Shown piece after piece: positions 27,471 through 35,989 of a stretch of DNA of 64,000 nt (positions are counted from its first letter, which is position 1; every line of letters starts with the position of its first letter). The stretch is taken from assembly GCF_001598815.1 (NCBI RefSeq), contig NZ_BCZQ01000018.1, forward strand, positions 111,793-175,792, read 5' to 3'. The notes beneath the pieces were generated by a model. That model was not told the DNA's origin. It ran no database searches and saw only the letters and a program-made list of their open reading frames with translations. Source of the DNA: Sphingopyxis terrae subsp. terrae NBRC 15098. Its GTDB lineage: Bacteria; Pseudomonadota; Alphaproteobacteria; Sphingomonadales; Sphingomonadaceae. The position numbers were made by a program, and so were the translations under genes.

Positions 27471-28250
27471 TTAATCCGAAGCCAGCCCGGCGGCATAGGC
27501 CCCGCGCAGCGCGGCGAGCGAGGCATCGTGGGTGAGGTCGAGCTGCAGCGGGGTCACGGCGATATAGCCATCGTCGATCGCCTCGAGGTCGGTGTCGTGG
27601 CCGGGCGAATGTTCGATCCCGTGCAGCCCGAACCAGTAATAGCGATAGCCGCGCGGGTCGGTGCCCTCGACGATCGAGCCGCGGCTGTAATCGTGGAAGC
27701 CCTGCCGCACGACGCGTATGCCCTTCACCGCTTCGGCGGGGATGGCGGGGAAATTGATGTTGATCAGCGTTCGCGGCGTCATCGCCATGGCGACGAGCGG
27801 GCGCAGCACCTTGGCACCCCATGCCTCGGCCGCCTCGAACGGCACGGCGTCACCCATGCCTTCGCGCGCATAGACCTGGCTCAGCGCGATGGCGGGGATG
27901 CCTGCCAGCGCCCCCTCGATCGCCGCCGAAACGGTCCCCGAATAGGTGATGTCGTCGCCAAGGTTCGCGCCGCGATTGACGCCCGAGAGGATCAGGTCGG
28001 GCTTGTCGGGCATCAGCTTGCCCATCGCGATCATCACCGAATCGGTCGGCGTGCCGGTGCACGACCAGCGCCGTTCGCCATGCTCGCGCACGCGCACCGG
28101 ACGCGAGAGGGTGAGCGAGTGGCCGGCGCCTGACTGCTCCTCTGCCGGCGCGCAGATCCAGATGTCGTCGGAAAGCTGGCGCGCGATCGCTTCGAGCACC
28201 GCCATGCCGGGGGCGTGATAACCGTCGTCGTTGGTCAGAAGGATGCGCAT
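27471..28250 (-). CDS. surE: 5'/3'-nucleotidase SurE
   Basis: A 259-residue phosphatase acting on nucleoside monophosphates and short polyphosphate. Metal-binding motifs are intact: MRILLTNDDGYHAPG at the start, GTPTDSVMIA and LSGVNRGANLGDDITYSGTV. The ATG at 28250 follows GGAAAAGA; upstream frame extension runs into a repeat and is not used. It sits between serS and the nlpD-like gene. Confidence 0.96.
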   Translation of the reverse strand: MRILLTNDDGYHAPGMAVLEAIARQLSDDIWICAPAEEQSGAGHSLTLSRPVRVREHGERRWSCTGTPTDSVMIAMGKLMPDKPDLILSGVNRGANLGDDITYSGTVSAAIEGALAGIPAIALSQVYAREGMGDAVPFEAAEAWGAKVLRPLVAMAMTPRTLININFPAIPAEAVKGIRVVRQGFHDYSRGSIVEGTDPRGYRYYWFGLHGIEHSPGHDTDLEAIDDGYIAVTPLQLDLTHDASLAALRGAYAAGLASD

Positions 28251-28268
28251 GTCTTTTCCAGGCTTTGT

Positions 28269-28361
28269 GTCATTGCGAGGAGCGCAGCGACGAAGCAATC
28301 TCCAGCGGAATATCTGCGCTTGGTCGAAGGCTGGAGATTGCTTCGCTGCGCCCGCAATGAC
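28269..28361. repeat. Palindromic repeat, family D
   Basis: The left arm 28269-28305 (GTCATTGCGAGGAGCGCAGC onward) pairs with 28331-28361 with a few gaps; both share the core GAGATTGCTTCG or its complement. It occupies almost all of the 114-base gap between serS and surE. The motif class is widespread in proteobacterial intergenic DNA. Confidence 0.85.
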
Positions 28362-28364
28362 GGA

Positions 28365-29639
28365 TCAGGGCACCAGCCGCGTGATCCCGCCCATATAGGG
28401 CAAGAGCGCGGGCGGCACATCGACGCTGCCGTCGGCTTGCTGATAATTTTCCAGGATGGCGACGAGCGTGCGCCCGACCGCAAGCCCCGACCCATTGAGC
28501 GTATGAACGAATTCATTCGCCTTGGCGCCGTCGCGGCGGAAGCGGGCGTTCATCCGGCGCGCCTGGAAATCGCCGCAGTTCGAGCAGCTCGAAATCTCGC
28601 GATAGGCGCCCTGGCCCGGCAGCCAGACTTCGAGGTCATAGGTCTTGCGCGCCGCAAAGCCCATGTCGCCCGCACATAGCAGCATCTTGCGATAGGGCAG
28701 GCCGAGCGCTTCGAGCACCGCTTCGGCGCAGCGGGTCTTGCGTTCGAGTTCGGCGTCCGCATCCTCGGGCCGGACGATCGAGACAAGCTCGACCTTCCAG
28801 AACTGGTGCTGGCGGATATATCCGCGCGTGTCGCGCCCCGCCGATCCAGCCTCCGACCGGAAGCAGGGCGTGAGCGCGGTCATGCGGACGGGAAGGTCGG
28901 CCTCGGGCAGGATCTCTTCGCGCACCGCATTGGTCAGGCTCATCTCGGAGGTCGAGATCAGCCAGCGACCGTCGGTGGTCTGGAACAGGTCTTCACGGAA
29001 TTTGGGCAGTTGCGTGGTCCCGAACGCCGCCTCGTCGCGCACCATCAGCGGCGTTGCGCATTCGACATAGCCCGGCTCGCCCGTTTGCATGTCGAGCATG
29101 AACTGGCCGAGCGCGCGTTCGAGTCGCGCCATCTGCCCTTTCAGAAACGCGAAGCGCGCGCCCGACATCTTGGCCGCGGTTTCGAAATCCAGCCCCAGCG
29201 CGGGACCGAAATCGGCATGTTCGAGCGGCTGGAAATCGAAGCTGCGCGGCGTTCCCCAGCGCGCGATTTCGACATTACCCTCTTCGTCGAGGCCATCAGG
29301 CACGTCGTCGGCCGGCAGGTTGGGCAGCGCCGCCAATATGTCCTGCAGTGCGGCGAGCCGGTCGCGTTCGGCCTGTTCCTCTGCCGGGAGCTTTTCCTTT
29401 AGCGCGGCGACCTCGCTCTTGAGCGATTCGGCACGATCCCTGTCACCCTGTGCCATCGCCTGGCCGATCAGCGTCGATGCTTCGTTGCGGCGCGCCAGCG
29501 ATGCCTGGATCGCGGTCTGGAGCGCACGCAATTCGGCGTCGGCGGCGAGGATCGTCGCGGACATGGGTTCGAAGCCGCGGCGCGCGAGGCCGGCGTCGAA
29601 AGCTTGCGGGTTTTCCCGGATCAGGCGGATATCGTGCAT
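28365..29639 (-). CDS. serS: Seryl-tRNA synthetase
   Basis: A 424-residue class II synthetase. The N-terminal coiled-coil arm (residues about 30-110, [19 protein letters not shown] onward) clasps tRNA-Ser. Class II motif 2 is [21 protein letters not shown] and motif 3 region is [19 protein letters not shown]. The TERL-type active-site region and [15 protein letters not shown] are present. Normal length. First gene of the minus-strand run serS-surE-nlpD-K+ channel. Confidence 0.97.
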   Translation of the reverse strand: MHDIRLIRENPQAFDAGLARRGFEPMSATILAADAELRALQTAIQASLARRNEASTLIGQAMAQGDRDRAESLKSEVAALKEKLPAEEQAERDRLAALQDILAALPNLPADDVPDGLDEEGNVEIARWGTPRSFDFQPLEHADFGPALGLDFETAAKMSGARFAFLKGQMARLERALGQFMLDMQTGEPGYVECATPLMVRDEAAFGTTQLPKFREDLFQTTDGRWLISTSEMSLTNAVREEILPEADLPVRMTALTPCFRSEAGSAGRDTRGYIRQHQFWKVELVSIVRPEDADAELERKTRCAEAVLEALGLPYRKMLLCAGDMGFAARKTYDLEVWLPGQGAYREISSCSNCGDFQARRMNARFRRDGAKANEFVHTLNGSGLAVGRTLVAILENYQQADGSVDVPPALLPYMGGITRLVP

Positions 29640-29700
29640 CGCCGCGCTATGGCGTTGCTGCCTTCGCGGCGCAACCCTGCGCGGATATCATCGGGACGCA

Positions 29701-29731
29701 AAAAAGGGGGCCACCCCTAAGAGTGGCCCCC
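29701..29731 (-). terminator. Rho-independent terminator of the serine-rich protein gene
   Basis: GGGGGCCAC (29706-29714) pairs with GTGGCCCCC (29723-29731) around an 8-base loop. On the minus strand the hairpin is followed by TTTTT, and it lies 46 bases beyond the stop at 29777. It also separates that gene from serS. Confidence 0.9.
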
Positions 29732-29776
29732 AGAAGGTGGTCTGGGTCTCCCCCCCCATGACCTCCAGTGGATTCG

Positions 29777-31063
29777 TTAGGCCGCGTCAGCTTCGTCGCC
29801 GTTGCGATTCGCGGCACGGCGGCGCGCGACGAGCGCGGCTGCTGCTGCACCGAACAATAGCATCATCGGAGGCGCAGGAACAGGGGTTGGATCACCGGAC
29901 GATCCGCTGCTCGTGCTGCCGCCGGAACTGGACGAGGAGGATGAGCTCGACGAGCTGCTGCTCGACGAAGATGACGACGACGAGCTGCTGCTCGATCCGC
30001 CGAAACTGCTGCTGCCACCGGTCGCGCCCGACGAGGTCGCGCCGCTCGACGAACTGCTGCTCGATGAAGAGGAACTGCTGCTCGACGACGAGCTTGAGGA
30101 GCTGCTGCTGCCCGAACCGCCCGAGCTGCCCGAGCTTCCGCCGTGCGACGACGACCCGCCGTGCGACGAGCTTCCGCCTTTCGACGAGCTGCCCCAGCCA
30201 GAGCTGCCATGCGAGGAGCCGCCTTTCGACGAACTGCCCCAACCAGAGCTGCCGTGCGAGCTGCCACCGCCCGACGACGACGAGCTCGACGACGAGGAAG
30301 AAGAGGAGGACGAGGAACTCGACGACGAGCTGCTGCTCGACGAAGAGGAGCTGACATTGCCCGACGAGGTCGAAACGCCGCCGGTCGAGGTGCTCACGCC
30401 GCCTGTGGAGGTCGATACGCCGCCCGTCGAGGTGCTGACGCCACCGGTCGAGGTCGAAACGCCGCCGGTGGAGGTGCTGACGCCGCCCGTCGACGTGGTC
30501 GAGCTGATGCCGCCCGTCGAGGTTGAAACGCCGCCGGTCGAGGTCGAGGTGCTCACCCCGCCCGTCGACGTCGAAACGCCGCCCGAGGTGCTGCTGGTAG
30601 TCGAGCTGAGGCCGCCGGTGGTGGTCGAGGTAACAACCACGCTGCCGCTGCTGCCACCCGAGCTGCCGCCGAAGAAACCGCCGAAGAAGCCGCCGCCGAA
30701 GCCGCCGCCAAAGCCGCCGCCGATAACGGTCACGCCGCCGCCGCTGCTGCCGCCGCCAAAGCCTTCGCCGCGCGGCGGGAAGGGGGCATAGGGGATCGGG
30801 GGCAGAGGGATCGTCTGCGTGACGACCTGCTGCTGCGGGGTCACGGTACGAATGACGCGCTTGGTCGTGACGACGCGCCGGACGCGCTTGACGGGCTTCT
30901 TCGCCACGTAGCGCTTGCGCACGACCTTCTTGCAACAGGAGCCCGATTTCTGGACCTGTGCAGCCGCCGCCGGCACGTCGGCGATCTGCATCGCGCCGCT
31001 ACCGATGATCGCGCCGCCGCAGGTGCAGGCACAAAGCTTGGCGAGGGCCATTCGGACAGACAT
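29777..31063 (-). CDS. Serine/glycine-rich PEP-CTERM-like surface protein
   Basis: A 428-residue low-complexity protein. Order: signal-like N-terminus with a CxC pair (KLCACTCGG), Lys/Arg-rich stretch (46-73), Pro segment, Gly-rich stretch (95-135), about eleven short repeats of the GGVSTST type (150-225), then long Ser tracts (228-390) interrupted by GWGSS and GGSSHG units. The C-terminus PTPVPAPPMMLLFG followed by Ala-rich hydrophobic residues and RRRAANR resembles a PEP-CTERM sorting tail of the VPAP type, which an exosortase would process. No exosortase lies in the window. Ser is coded by a mix of TCG and AGC, so this is not a simple triplet expansion. Likely an exported, heavily modified cell-surface or matrix protein; inferred. 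Confidence 0.8.
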   Translation of the reverse strand: MSVRMALAKLCACTCGGAIIGSGAMQIADVPAAAAQVQKSGSCCKKVVRKRYVAKKPVKRVRRVVTTKRVIRTVTPQQQVVTQTIPLPPIPYAPFPPRGEGFGGGSSGGGVTVIGGGFGGGFGGGFFGGFFGGSSGGSSGSVVVTSTTTGGLSSTTSSTSGGVSTSTGGVSTSTSTGGVSTSTGGISSTTSTGGVSTSTGGVSTSTGGVSTSTGGVSTSTGGVSTSTGGVSTSSGNVSSSSSSSSSSSSSSSSSSSSSSSSSSSGGGSSHGSSGWGSSSKGGSSHGSSGWGSSSKGGSSSHGGSSSHGGSSGSSGGSGSSSSSSSSSSSSSSSSSSSSSSGATSSGATGGSSSFGGSSSSSSSSSSSSSSSSSSSSSSSSGGSTSSGSSGDPTPVPAPPMMLLFGAAAAALVARRRAANRNGDEADAA

Positions 31064-31497
31064 AGGTTACTCTCTCTTTCCCGTTGCAGGTGCGCCCCAT
31101 GTCGTTGACCGACACCCGTGCGCGCCTTCGCTAGCGCCAAAAGGCCAAAGCTTTGTGAACGCGGCAATTGCGTTAACCGCGTTTGATTGTCCGACAGCGG
31201 GAATTGATACGCGAAATCAACCGAAATGCGCGTAACTGTCCCAAAACAATACGTGTTTTACGCCAAATGGCCTCAACCGGTTAATTTGCAGCGGCATGCG
31301 GCGGTCGAGGGAGCTGGGGCGCGGCTTGTCGTGAGGGTGCCTCCGTCGGGCCGGTTCAGCACTGCTTCAGCCGCGCGCGGGCAAGCGGTCCGCTTCGCGC
31401 TTGTATCGCATCGGAGGGCTGGTTATAGGCCCGGCGCAATCCTTGGTTCGCCAAGCTCGGCGAGCCAGGCGATCAGGAAAGGACTTGGACGCTCCTC
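31064..31497. other. Intergenic control region between the serine-rich gene and dksA
   Basis: No gene is supported. It holds the leaders of two divergent genes. The AT-richer part (31150-31280) carries two dyads: AACGCGG...CCGCGTT (31158-31183) enclosing GTTAACC, and TTGAT...ATCAA (31204-31220). These are plausible operator sites, but no regulator can be named. Confidence 0.5.
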
Positions 31498-31959
31498 ATG
31501 CCGACCAATGTTGCCGAAGTAGGTGCCGACGCTCTCCGCGAAGCCAAGTCCAATCTCGATTCGGATTATGTTCCCAGCGATGACGAGCCGTTCATGAACG
31601 AGCGGCAGCAGGAATATTTCCGCAACCTGCTGCTCGCCTGGAAGAAGTCGATCCTCACCGAATCCGAATCGACCCTGGCGCATTTGCAGGACGGCCCGCT
31701 GCGCGAGCCCGATCTTGCCGATCGTGCCTCGAGCGAGACCGACTGGGCGATCGAGCTGCGGACGCGCGACCGCCAGCGCAAGCTGATCGCGAAGATCGAT
31801 TCGGCGCTGCGCCGCATCGACGAAGGCGAATATGGCTATTGCGCGGTGACCGGCGAACCGATTTCGCTCGCTCGCCTGCAAGCGCGTCCCATCGCGACGA
31901 TGACGCTGGAAGCGCAGGAGCGCCACGAACGCAACGAGCGGATTTCGCGCGAAGACTGA
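31498..31959 (+). CDS. dksA: RNA polymerase-binding transcription factor DksA (zinc-independent type)
   Basis: A 153-residue coiled-coil protein that enters the RNA polymerase secondary channel and, with ppGpp, tunes rRNA and amino-acid promoters. The core is FMNERQQEYFRNLLLAWK, the coiled-coil tip region ERASSETDWAIELRTRDRQ-like (here DLADRASSETDWAIELR), and the C-terminal globular part GEYGYCAVTGEPISLARL. The classical four-Cys finger is replaced by C-x2-T-x17-T-x2-A, the pattern of the zinc-independent DksA2 form. A CGnnN-AGGA-like ribosome site (GGAAAGGA) precedes the ATG. Confidence 0.95.
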   Translation: MPTNVAEVGADALREAKSNLDSDYVPSDDEPFMNERQQEYFRNLLLAWKKSILTESESTLAHLQDGPLREPDLADRASSETDWAIELRTRDRQRKLIAKIDSALRRIDEGEYGYCAVTGEPISLARLQARPIATMTLEAQERHERNERISRED

Positions 31960-32050
31960 TCCCAATCGGGACAGAAGCGCTGCTGTTTACGATTCGGTAA
32001 AGTACCGGGCCCTAGGGTCGCTCCGAACGCAATTCGGGGAACGGGTCGCC

Positions 32051-32440
32051 ATGGAATCGCGCATACCATCAACGCTGGACGAAGAGGTCGCTTCGCTGTC
32101 GCGCAGCGCCGACCGCGACAGCCTGTTCATGCAGGCCAATCTTTTGTTTCCGGGTCAGTCCAGGCCCGTGACGGTGCGTGTGCGCAACCTGTCGGCGGGC
32201 GGCATGCTGGCCGAAGCCGTCGTGCCGGGGCTCGCCCAAGGCGCAACGGCCGAGATCGAACTGCGCAATATCGGCTTTGTGCCGGGGCATATCGTCTGGG
32301 TAGGCGAAGGCAAGTTCGGGGTGGCGTTCGACCGACCGATCGATCCGCATGCGGTGCGGCGGCAGGTGGTTCAGAAGATGGACGTTCCGGCCTATATTTC
32401 GGCGCTCGACAAGAAGGCTACGCTCTACCGCCGACGCTGA
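32051..32440 (+). CDS. PilZ domain-containing protein
   Basis: A 129-residue single-domain protein. The c-di-GMP-binding pattern RxxxR is weak, but VRVRNLSAGGMLAEA matches the D/N-x-S-x-x-G motif, followed by the PilZ beta-barrel (ATAEIELRNIGFVPGHIVWVGEGKFGVAFD). A possible RxxxR is missing or displaced to near residue 17, so ligand binding is uncertain. Divergent sites upstream include TTTACG and a ribosome site GGGGAACGGG before the ATG. Confidence 0.85.
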   Translation: MESRIPSTLDEEVASLSRSADRDSLFMQANLLFPGQSRPVTVRVRNLSAGGMLAEAVVPGLAQGATAEIELRNIGFVPGHIVWVGEGKFGVAFDRPIDPHAVRRQVVQKMDVPAYISALDKKATLYRRR

Positions 32441-32488
32441 TGCGTTTCGCGTCGAAAGGCATCAGCGGGCGATAGCGCTCGGCTCGCC

Positions 32489-32647
32489 TCAGGTTTCGGC
32501 GAGCAGCTCTTCCTTGATCTTGAGTTTCTGCTTCTTCATTTGCGCCAGCAAGGCCATGTCCGGGGCGGGGCGGCGCTCTTCATTCGCAATTTTCGCGTCG
32601 AGGTCCGCGTGGCGGGACTTCAGGGCGGAAAGGTGCGAGCTGCTCAT
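32489..32647 (-). CDS. YdcH-like DUF465 protein
   Basis: A 52-residue helical hairpin protein (MSSSHLSALKSRHADLDAKI, then MALLAQMKKQKLKIKEELL). The pattern LKSRHxxLDxxI...LKKQKLxLKDxI defines DUF465/YdcH. AGGAGAA lies just upstream of the ATG at 32647. Role unknown. A second homologue runs in the opposite direction at 32783. Confidence 0.9.
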   Translation of the reverse strand: MSSSHLSALKSRHADLDAKIANEERRPAPDMALLAQMKKQKLKIKEELLAET

Positions 32648-32782
32648 AGGCCATTCTCCTTTTCGACTCGGTTGGCAGCTCCGAGTAAAGCATGATTCGC
32701 CCCGCTTGTCCCGCCCGGATGGTCGCGTTTCGGCCAGATGGTCCCCGTTGCGGACGGGCCGTGATCGTGGCAGGGAAGCGGC

Positions 32783-32980
32783 GTGAACCCGGAAGAAATT
32801 GCCCAGCGCCTGGAACTGCTTCGGCTCGAGCATCGCGATCTCGATGCCGCGATCATCGCACTGGGCGACGCCACAGTTCCCGATCAGCTCCAGCTCGCCC
32901 GGATGAAGAAACGCAAGCTCAAGCTGCGCGACGAAATCAGCTGGTGCGAGGATCAGTTGCTGCCCGACATAATCGCCTGA
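32783..32980 (+). CDS. YdcH-like DUF465 protein, second copy
   Basis: A 65-residue homologue of the divergent gene at 32489-32647: LEHRDLDAAIIALG, then LARMKKRKLKLRDEI. It uses GTG at 32783 with AGGGAAG 6 bases upstream. A C-terminal extension (SWCEDQLLPDIIA) distinguishes it. Role unknown. Confidence 0.88.
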   Translation: MNPEEIAQRLELLRLEHRDLDAAIIALGDATVPDQLQLARMKKRKLKLRDEISWCEDQLLPDIIA

Positions 32981-33082
32981 TTCAAAACGGGACGCTCCCT
33001 AAAATCATGGTTAGCGTCCTTGCGGGGCGGCGGCGTGGCGTGGCATTCGATGCCGATGTTCAGGGGACCGATCCGGAACGGC

Positions 33083-33526
33083 ATGGCGGCGCAGCCGGTG
33101 CAGCGCGCGCAGGTCGAAAATCTCTATGTCGAGGCGATGCTGCTCGCCGACGAGGCGCATGCCGCTTTCCGCGCGCATCGCGATTTCGAGGCGGTGGCGC
33201 GCGATCCGATCCTGCAGGTCGGGCTGGCGTGCGAATCGCTGAAGACGACAACGCGGCTGATGCACATCATCGCCTGGCTGCTCCACCGCCGCGCCATGTT
33301 CGCCGGCGATCCCGGTGCCGGCCCCGAGGACAGCGCGGCGCATATCGGCACCCCGGTTCCCGCCGATCATGCGCTGTGCGCGCATTTCGACGATAATCTT
33401 CAGAGGATCGTCGCGGCGAGCGAGCGCCTGTTCGATCGTATCGCGCGGATCGAGGCGGGATGGACCGCCGACGAAGCGGCGCGGCCGGTGCAGGCGCTGC
33501 TCGCCCAACTCGAAGCAAGGCTTTGA
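33083..33526 (+). CDS. DUF1465 / RcdA-like regulator of CtrA degradation
   Basis: A 147-residue helical protein of the DUF1465 family, to which Caulobacter RcdA belongs: VENLYVEAMLLADEAHAAFR, VGLACESLKTTTRLMHIIAWLLHRRAMF and a C-terminal helix ending in LLAQLEARL. RcdA is an adaptor linking the CpdR-ClpXP system to substrates such as CtrA. I use the ATG at 33083; ATGs at 33050 and 33056 are alternatives. It lies among signalling genes (dksA, PilZ, chemoreceptor), consistent with a cell-cycle or motility role. Function in this organism is inferred. Confidence 0.85.
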   Translation: MAAQPVQRAQVENLYVEAMLLADEAHAAFRAHRDFEAVARDPILQVGLACESLKTTTRLMHIIAWLLHRRAMFAGDPGAGPEDSAAHIGTPVPADHALCAHFDDNLQRIVAASERLFDRIARIEAGWTADEAARPVQALLAQLEARL

Positions 33527-33608
33527 TCGAACTGGTCCCGATCAAGCGTTGACGCGGCATTAACCAATCTGCGCCAAGGTTCGCCCGGAGTCACAAGTGG
33601 GTGCGCCA

Positions 33609-35006
33609 ATGAAATTCGAACCGATCAGTTCCGCCGCGCAGAATCTCGACCAGTCGGTTGCCAGCGACTGTGGCGAGCTTGCCGTCGGCTGCAGCGATGC
33701 CGCGGGCCAGATCCAGCGTGCCACCGACCAGATGCAGCGCCAGATTTCGGAACTGGGCCGGCTGGAGGATTATGTCGTCAGCCTGGAGGCCGACCAGCGC
33801 CAGATTGCCGATTCGACCGACGAGGCGAAGCTCTTGTCGGCGCGTGCGTGCGAACAGCTCGACGCCGGGGCCGAGCGCGTCAACAGCGCGGTCACCGAAT
33901 TCCGCTCGGTCATCGATCTGGTCGCGCGGCTGGGCACGCATGTCACCAATTTCGCGTCGGTGATGGAGCAGGTCCAGCAGGTCAGCCAGTCGATCGAGCA
34001 GATTGCCAAGACCACCAACATGCTCGCGCTTAACGCCGCGATCGAGGCCGAGCGCGCGGGCGATGCCGGCCGCACCTTTGCCGTCGTCGCCGCTGAGGTG
34101 AAGAAGCTGGCGCAGAATACGCGCAGCGCCACCGATGAAATCCGCCGTTCGATCGGCAGCCTGTCGACCGAAGCCGCCGGTCTCGTCACCGAAATCCAGT
34201 CGGGGGTCGAGCAGTCGGGGCGCGCGGAGGCGCAGTTCGAGACGATCACCGATGCGCTGCACGATGCGACGCACCTCGTCGCGCTGCTCGACGATCAGAG
34301 CGACCGCATCGCGCAATCGAGCGCGATGGTGCACGCCAATGGCGCCAAGGTGCGCGAGGCGCTCGACCGCGTCGTCGGATCGGTGCGCGACAATGGCGCA
34401 ACGCTGAACAGGACGCGCGATTCGATCCTGACGATGGAAAATGTGTCGAACCGCATGTTCAACGCGGTGATTTCCGCCGGCGTCAGCCCCCAGGACAGCG
34501 CGATCGTCGATCTGGCTGCGTCCGTCCGCGACGAATTCGTCGCCTTGGCCGAAGCGGCGCTGGCGCGCGGCGAGCTGACGATGGAGCAATTGTTCGATAC
34601 CAATTATGTGCGCGTGCCGGGATCCAACCCCGAACGCTTCCGTACCAGCCTTTGCGACTGGGCCGACGCCCATTGGCGGCCACTGTTCGACCGCACCGTG
34701 GCGCAGCATCCCGAAATCAAGATGTCGTCGGCGGGCGACATGAATGGCTTCCTGCCGACGCACATCACCGAATGTTCGCGCGCGCCGACGGGCGATCTGG
34801 AACATGACACCGCGCATTGCCGCAACGGCCGCATCCTGTTCGACGATGTCGACGCGGCGGCAAAGCGCAGCAGCGCGCCCTTCTTCATGTCGGTGTACCG
34901 CCAGGAAGGCGATGGCACCAACTATGTGACGGTGCGCAACGTCTATATGCCCGCGATCATCAACGGTCGCCGCTGGGGCGACGTCGAGGTTGCCTACCAG
35001 CTTTAA
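33609..35006 (+). CDS. Soluble methyl-accepting chemotaxis-like protein with C-terminal sensor
   Basis: A 465-residue protein with no membrane segment or HAMP domain. Residues about 20-290 are a signalling coiled coil with the conserved hairpin tip ([20 protein letters not shown] then [21 protein letters not shown]). Residues about 310-465 form a globular domain ([43 protein letters not shown]), like those found as C-terminal sensors of other alphaproteobacterial MCPs. Signalling domain first and sensor last is reversed from classical receptors. No che gene is nearby. TTAACCA at 33555 could be a CtrA half-site. Confidence 0.9.
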   Translation: MKFEPISSAAQNLDQSVASDCGELAVGCSDAAGQIQRATDQMQRQISELGRLEDYVVSLEADQRQIADSTDEAKLLSARACEQLDAGAERVNSAVTEFRSVIDLVARLGTHVTNFASVMEQVQQVSQSIEQIAKTTNMLALNAAIEAERAGDAGRTFAVVAAEVKKLAQNTRSATDEIRRSIGSLSTEAAGLVTEIQSGVEQSGRAEAQFETITDALHDATHLVALLDDQSDRIAQSSAMVHANGAKVREALDRVVGSVRDNGATLNRTRDSILTMENVSNRMFNAVISAGVSPQDSAIVDLAASVRDEFVALAEAALARGELTMEQLFDTNYVRVPGSNPERFRTSLCDWADAHWRPLFDRTVAQHPEIKMSSAGDMNGFLPTHITECSRAPTGDLEHDTAHCRNGRILFDDVDAAAKRSSAPFFMSVYRQEGDGTNYVTVRNVYMPAIINGRRWGDVEVAYQL

Positions 35007-35031
35007 CGGCGGTCCTTGCGAGCGAGGCGGC

Positions 35032-35877
35032 TCAGCTACCCTGCCGCCGCGCCATGAAGGCGAGCTTTTCGAACAGCATCACATCCTGCTCATTCTTGAG
35101 CAGCGCGCCGTGGAGCGGCGGGATCGCTTTGCCGACGTCGCGGTTCTGCAGCACCTCAAGCGGCATGTCCTCGGCGAGCAGCAGCTTCAGCCAGTCGATT
35201 AGCTCGCTGGTCGAGGGCTTTTTCTTGAGCCCGGGCACGTCGCGCACGTCGTAGAAGATGTCCATCGCGCGGCTGACGAGCGTTTTCTGGATGCCGGGGA
35301 AGTGGACCTCGACGATTTCGGCCATCGTGTCGCGATCGGGGAATTTGATGTAATGGAAGAAACAGCGGCGCAGGAAGGCGTCGGGCAGTTCCTTTTCATT
35401 GTTCGAAGTGATGACGACGATCGGGCGTTCGCGCGCGGTCACCGTTTCGTTGGTTTCATAGACGTGGAACGCCATGCGATCGAGTTCCTGAAGCAGATCG
35501 TTCGGAAATTCGATATCGGCCTTGTCGATCTCGTCGATCAGCAGCACCGGCAGCTGCTCGGAGGTGAAGGCCTCCCACAGCTTGCCCTTTTTGATATAGT
35601 TGCGGATGTCGTGGACGCGCTCTTCGCCGAGCTGTCCGTCGCGCAGGCGCGCAACCGCGTCATATTCATAGAGGCCCTGCTGCGCCTTGGTCGTCGATTT
35701 GATGTTCCAGGTGATCAGCGGCGCACCGAACGCCTTGGCAACTTCTTCGGCCAGCACGGTCTTGCCGGTGCCGGGTTCGCCCTTCACGAGCAGCGGGCGG
35801 CGCAGCATTGTCGCGGCATTGACCGCGACCTTCAGGTCGTCGGTTGCAATATAGGCGCTGGTTCCTTCGAAGCGCAT
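35032..35877 (-). CDS. MoxR-family AAA+ ATPase
   Basis: A 281-residue ATPase with Walker A KGEPGTGKTVLAEEV, Walker B LLIDEIDKADIEFPN, sensor 1 VVITSNNEKELPDAFLRR with an Arg finger, and the MoxR lid (DVGKAIPPLHGALLK). MoxR proteins insert cofactors or mature complexes, normally with a VWA-domain partner encoded next door. No VWA gene follows here; the downstream gene is convergent. Function inferred from the family. Confidence 0.92.
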   Translation of the reverse strand: MRFEGTSAYIATDDLKVAVNAATMLRRPLLVKGEPGTGKTVLAEEVAKAFGAPLITWNIKSTTKAQQGLYEYDAVARLRDGQLGEERVHDIRNYIKKGKLWEAFTSEQLPVLLIDEIDKADIEFPNDLLQELDRMAFHVYETNETVTARERPIVVITSNNEKELPDAFLRRCFFHYIKFPDRDTMAEIVEVHFPGIQKTLVSRAMDIFYDVRDVPGLKKKPSTSELIDWLKLLLAEDMPLEVLQNRDVGKAIPPLHGALLKNEQDVMLFEKLAFMARRQGS

Positions 35878-35989
35878 GGCGGCTCGCCCTTTCCCTTAAC
35901 GTGAACGTCAACCGGGATGGGCATAGCGAGCGCGAGGGAAGGGTGCAAGCGGAGCGTCGCCACGACTGCCGCGGCGTGGACGTTCCCGG

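Noticed and set aside
30361..30600. Regular short repeats that could suggest a CRISPR array
   Set aside because: Repeat units are about 21 bases, in frame, degenerate and without unique spacers; they encode the GGVSTST protein repeats.
29802..30791. Plus-strand open frame rich in Asp/Glu/Leu and Pro
   Set aside because: It is the complement of the serine/glycine repeat gene; its repeats mirror the TCG/AGC codons. The minus-strand frame has a signal-like start, PEP-CTERM-like tail and terminator.
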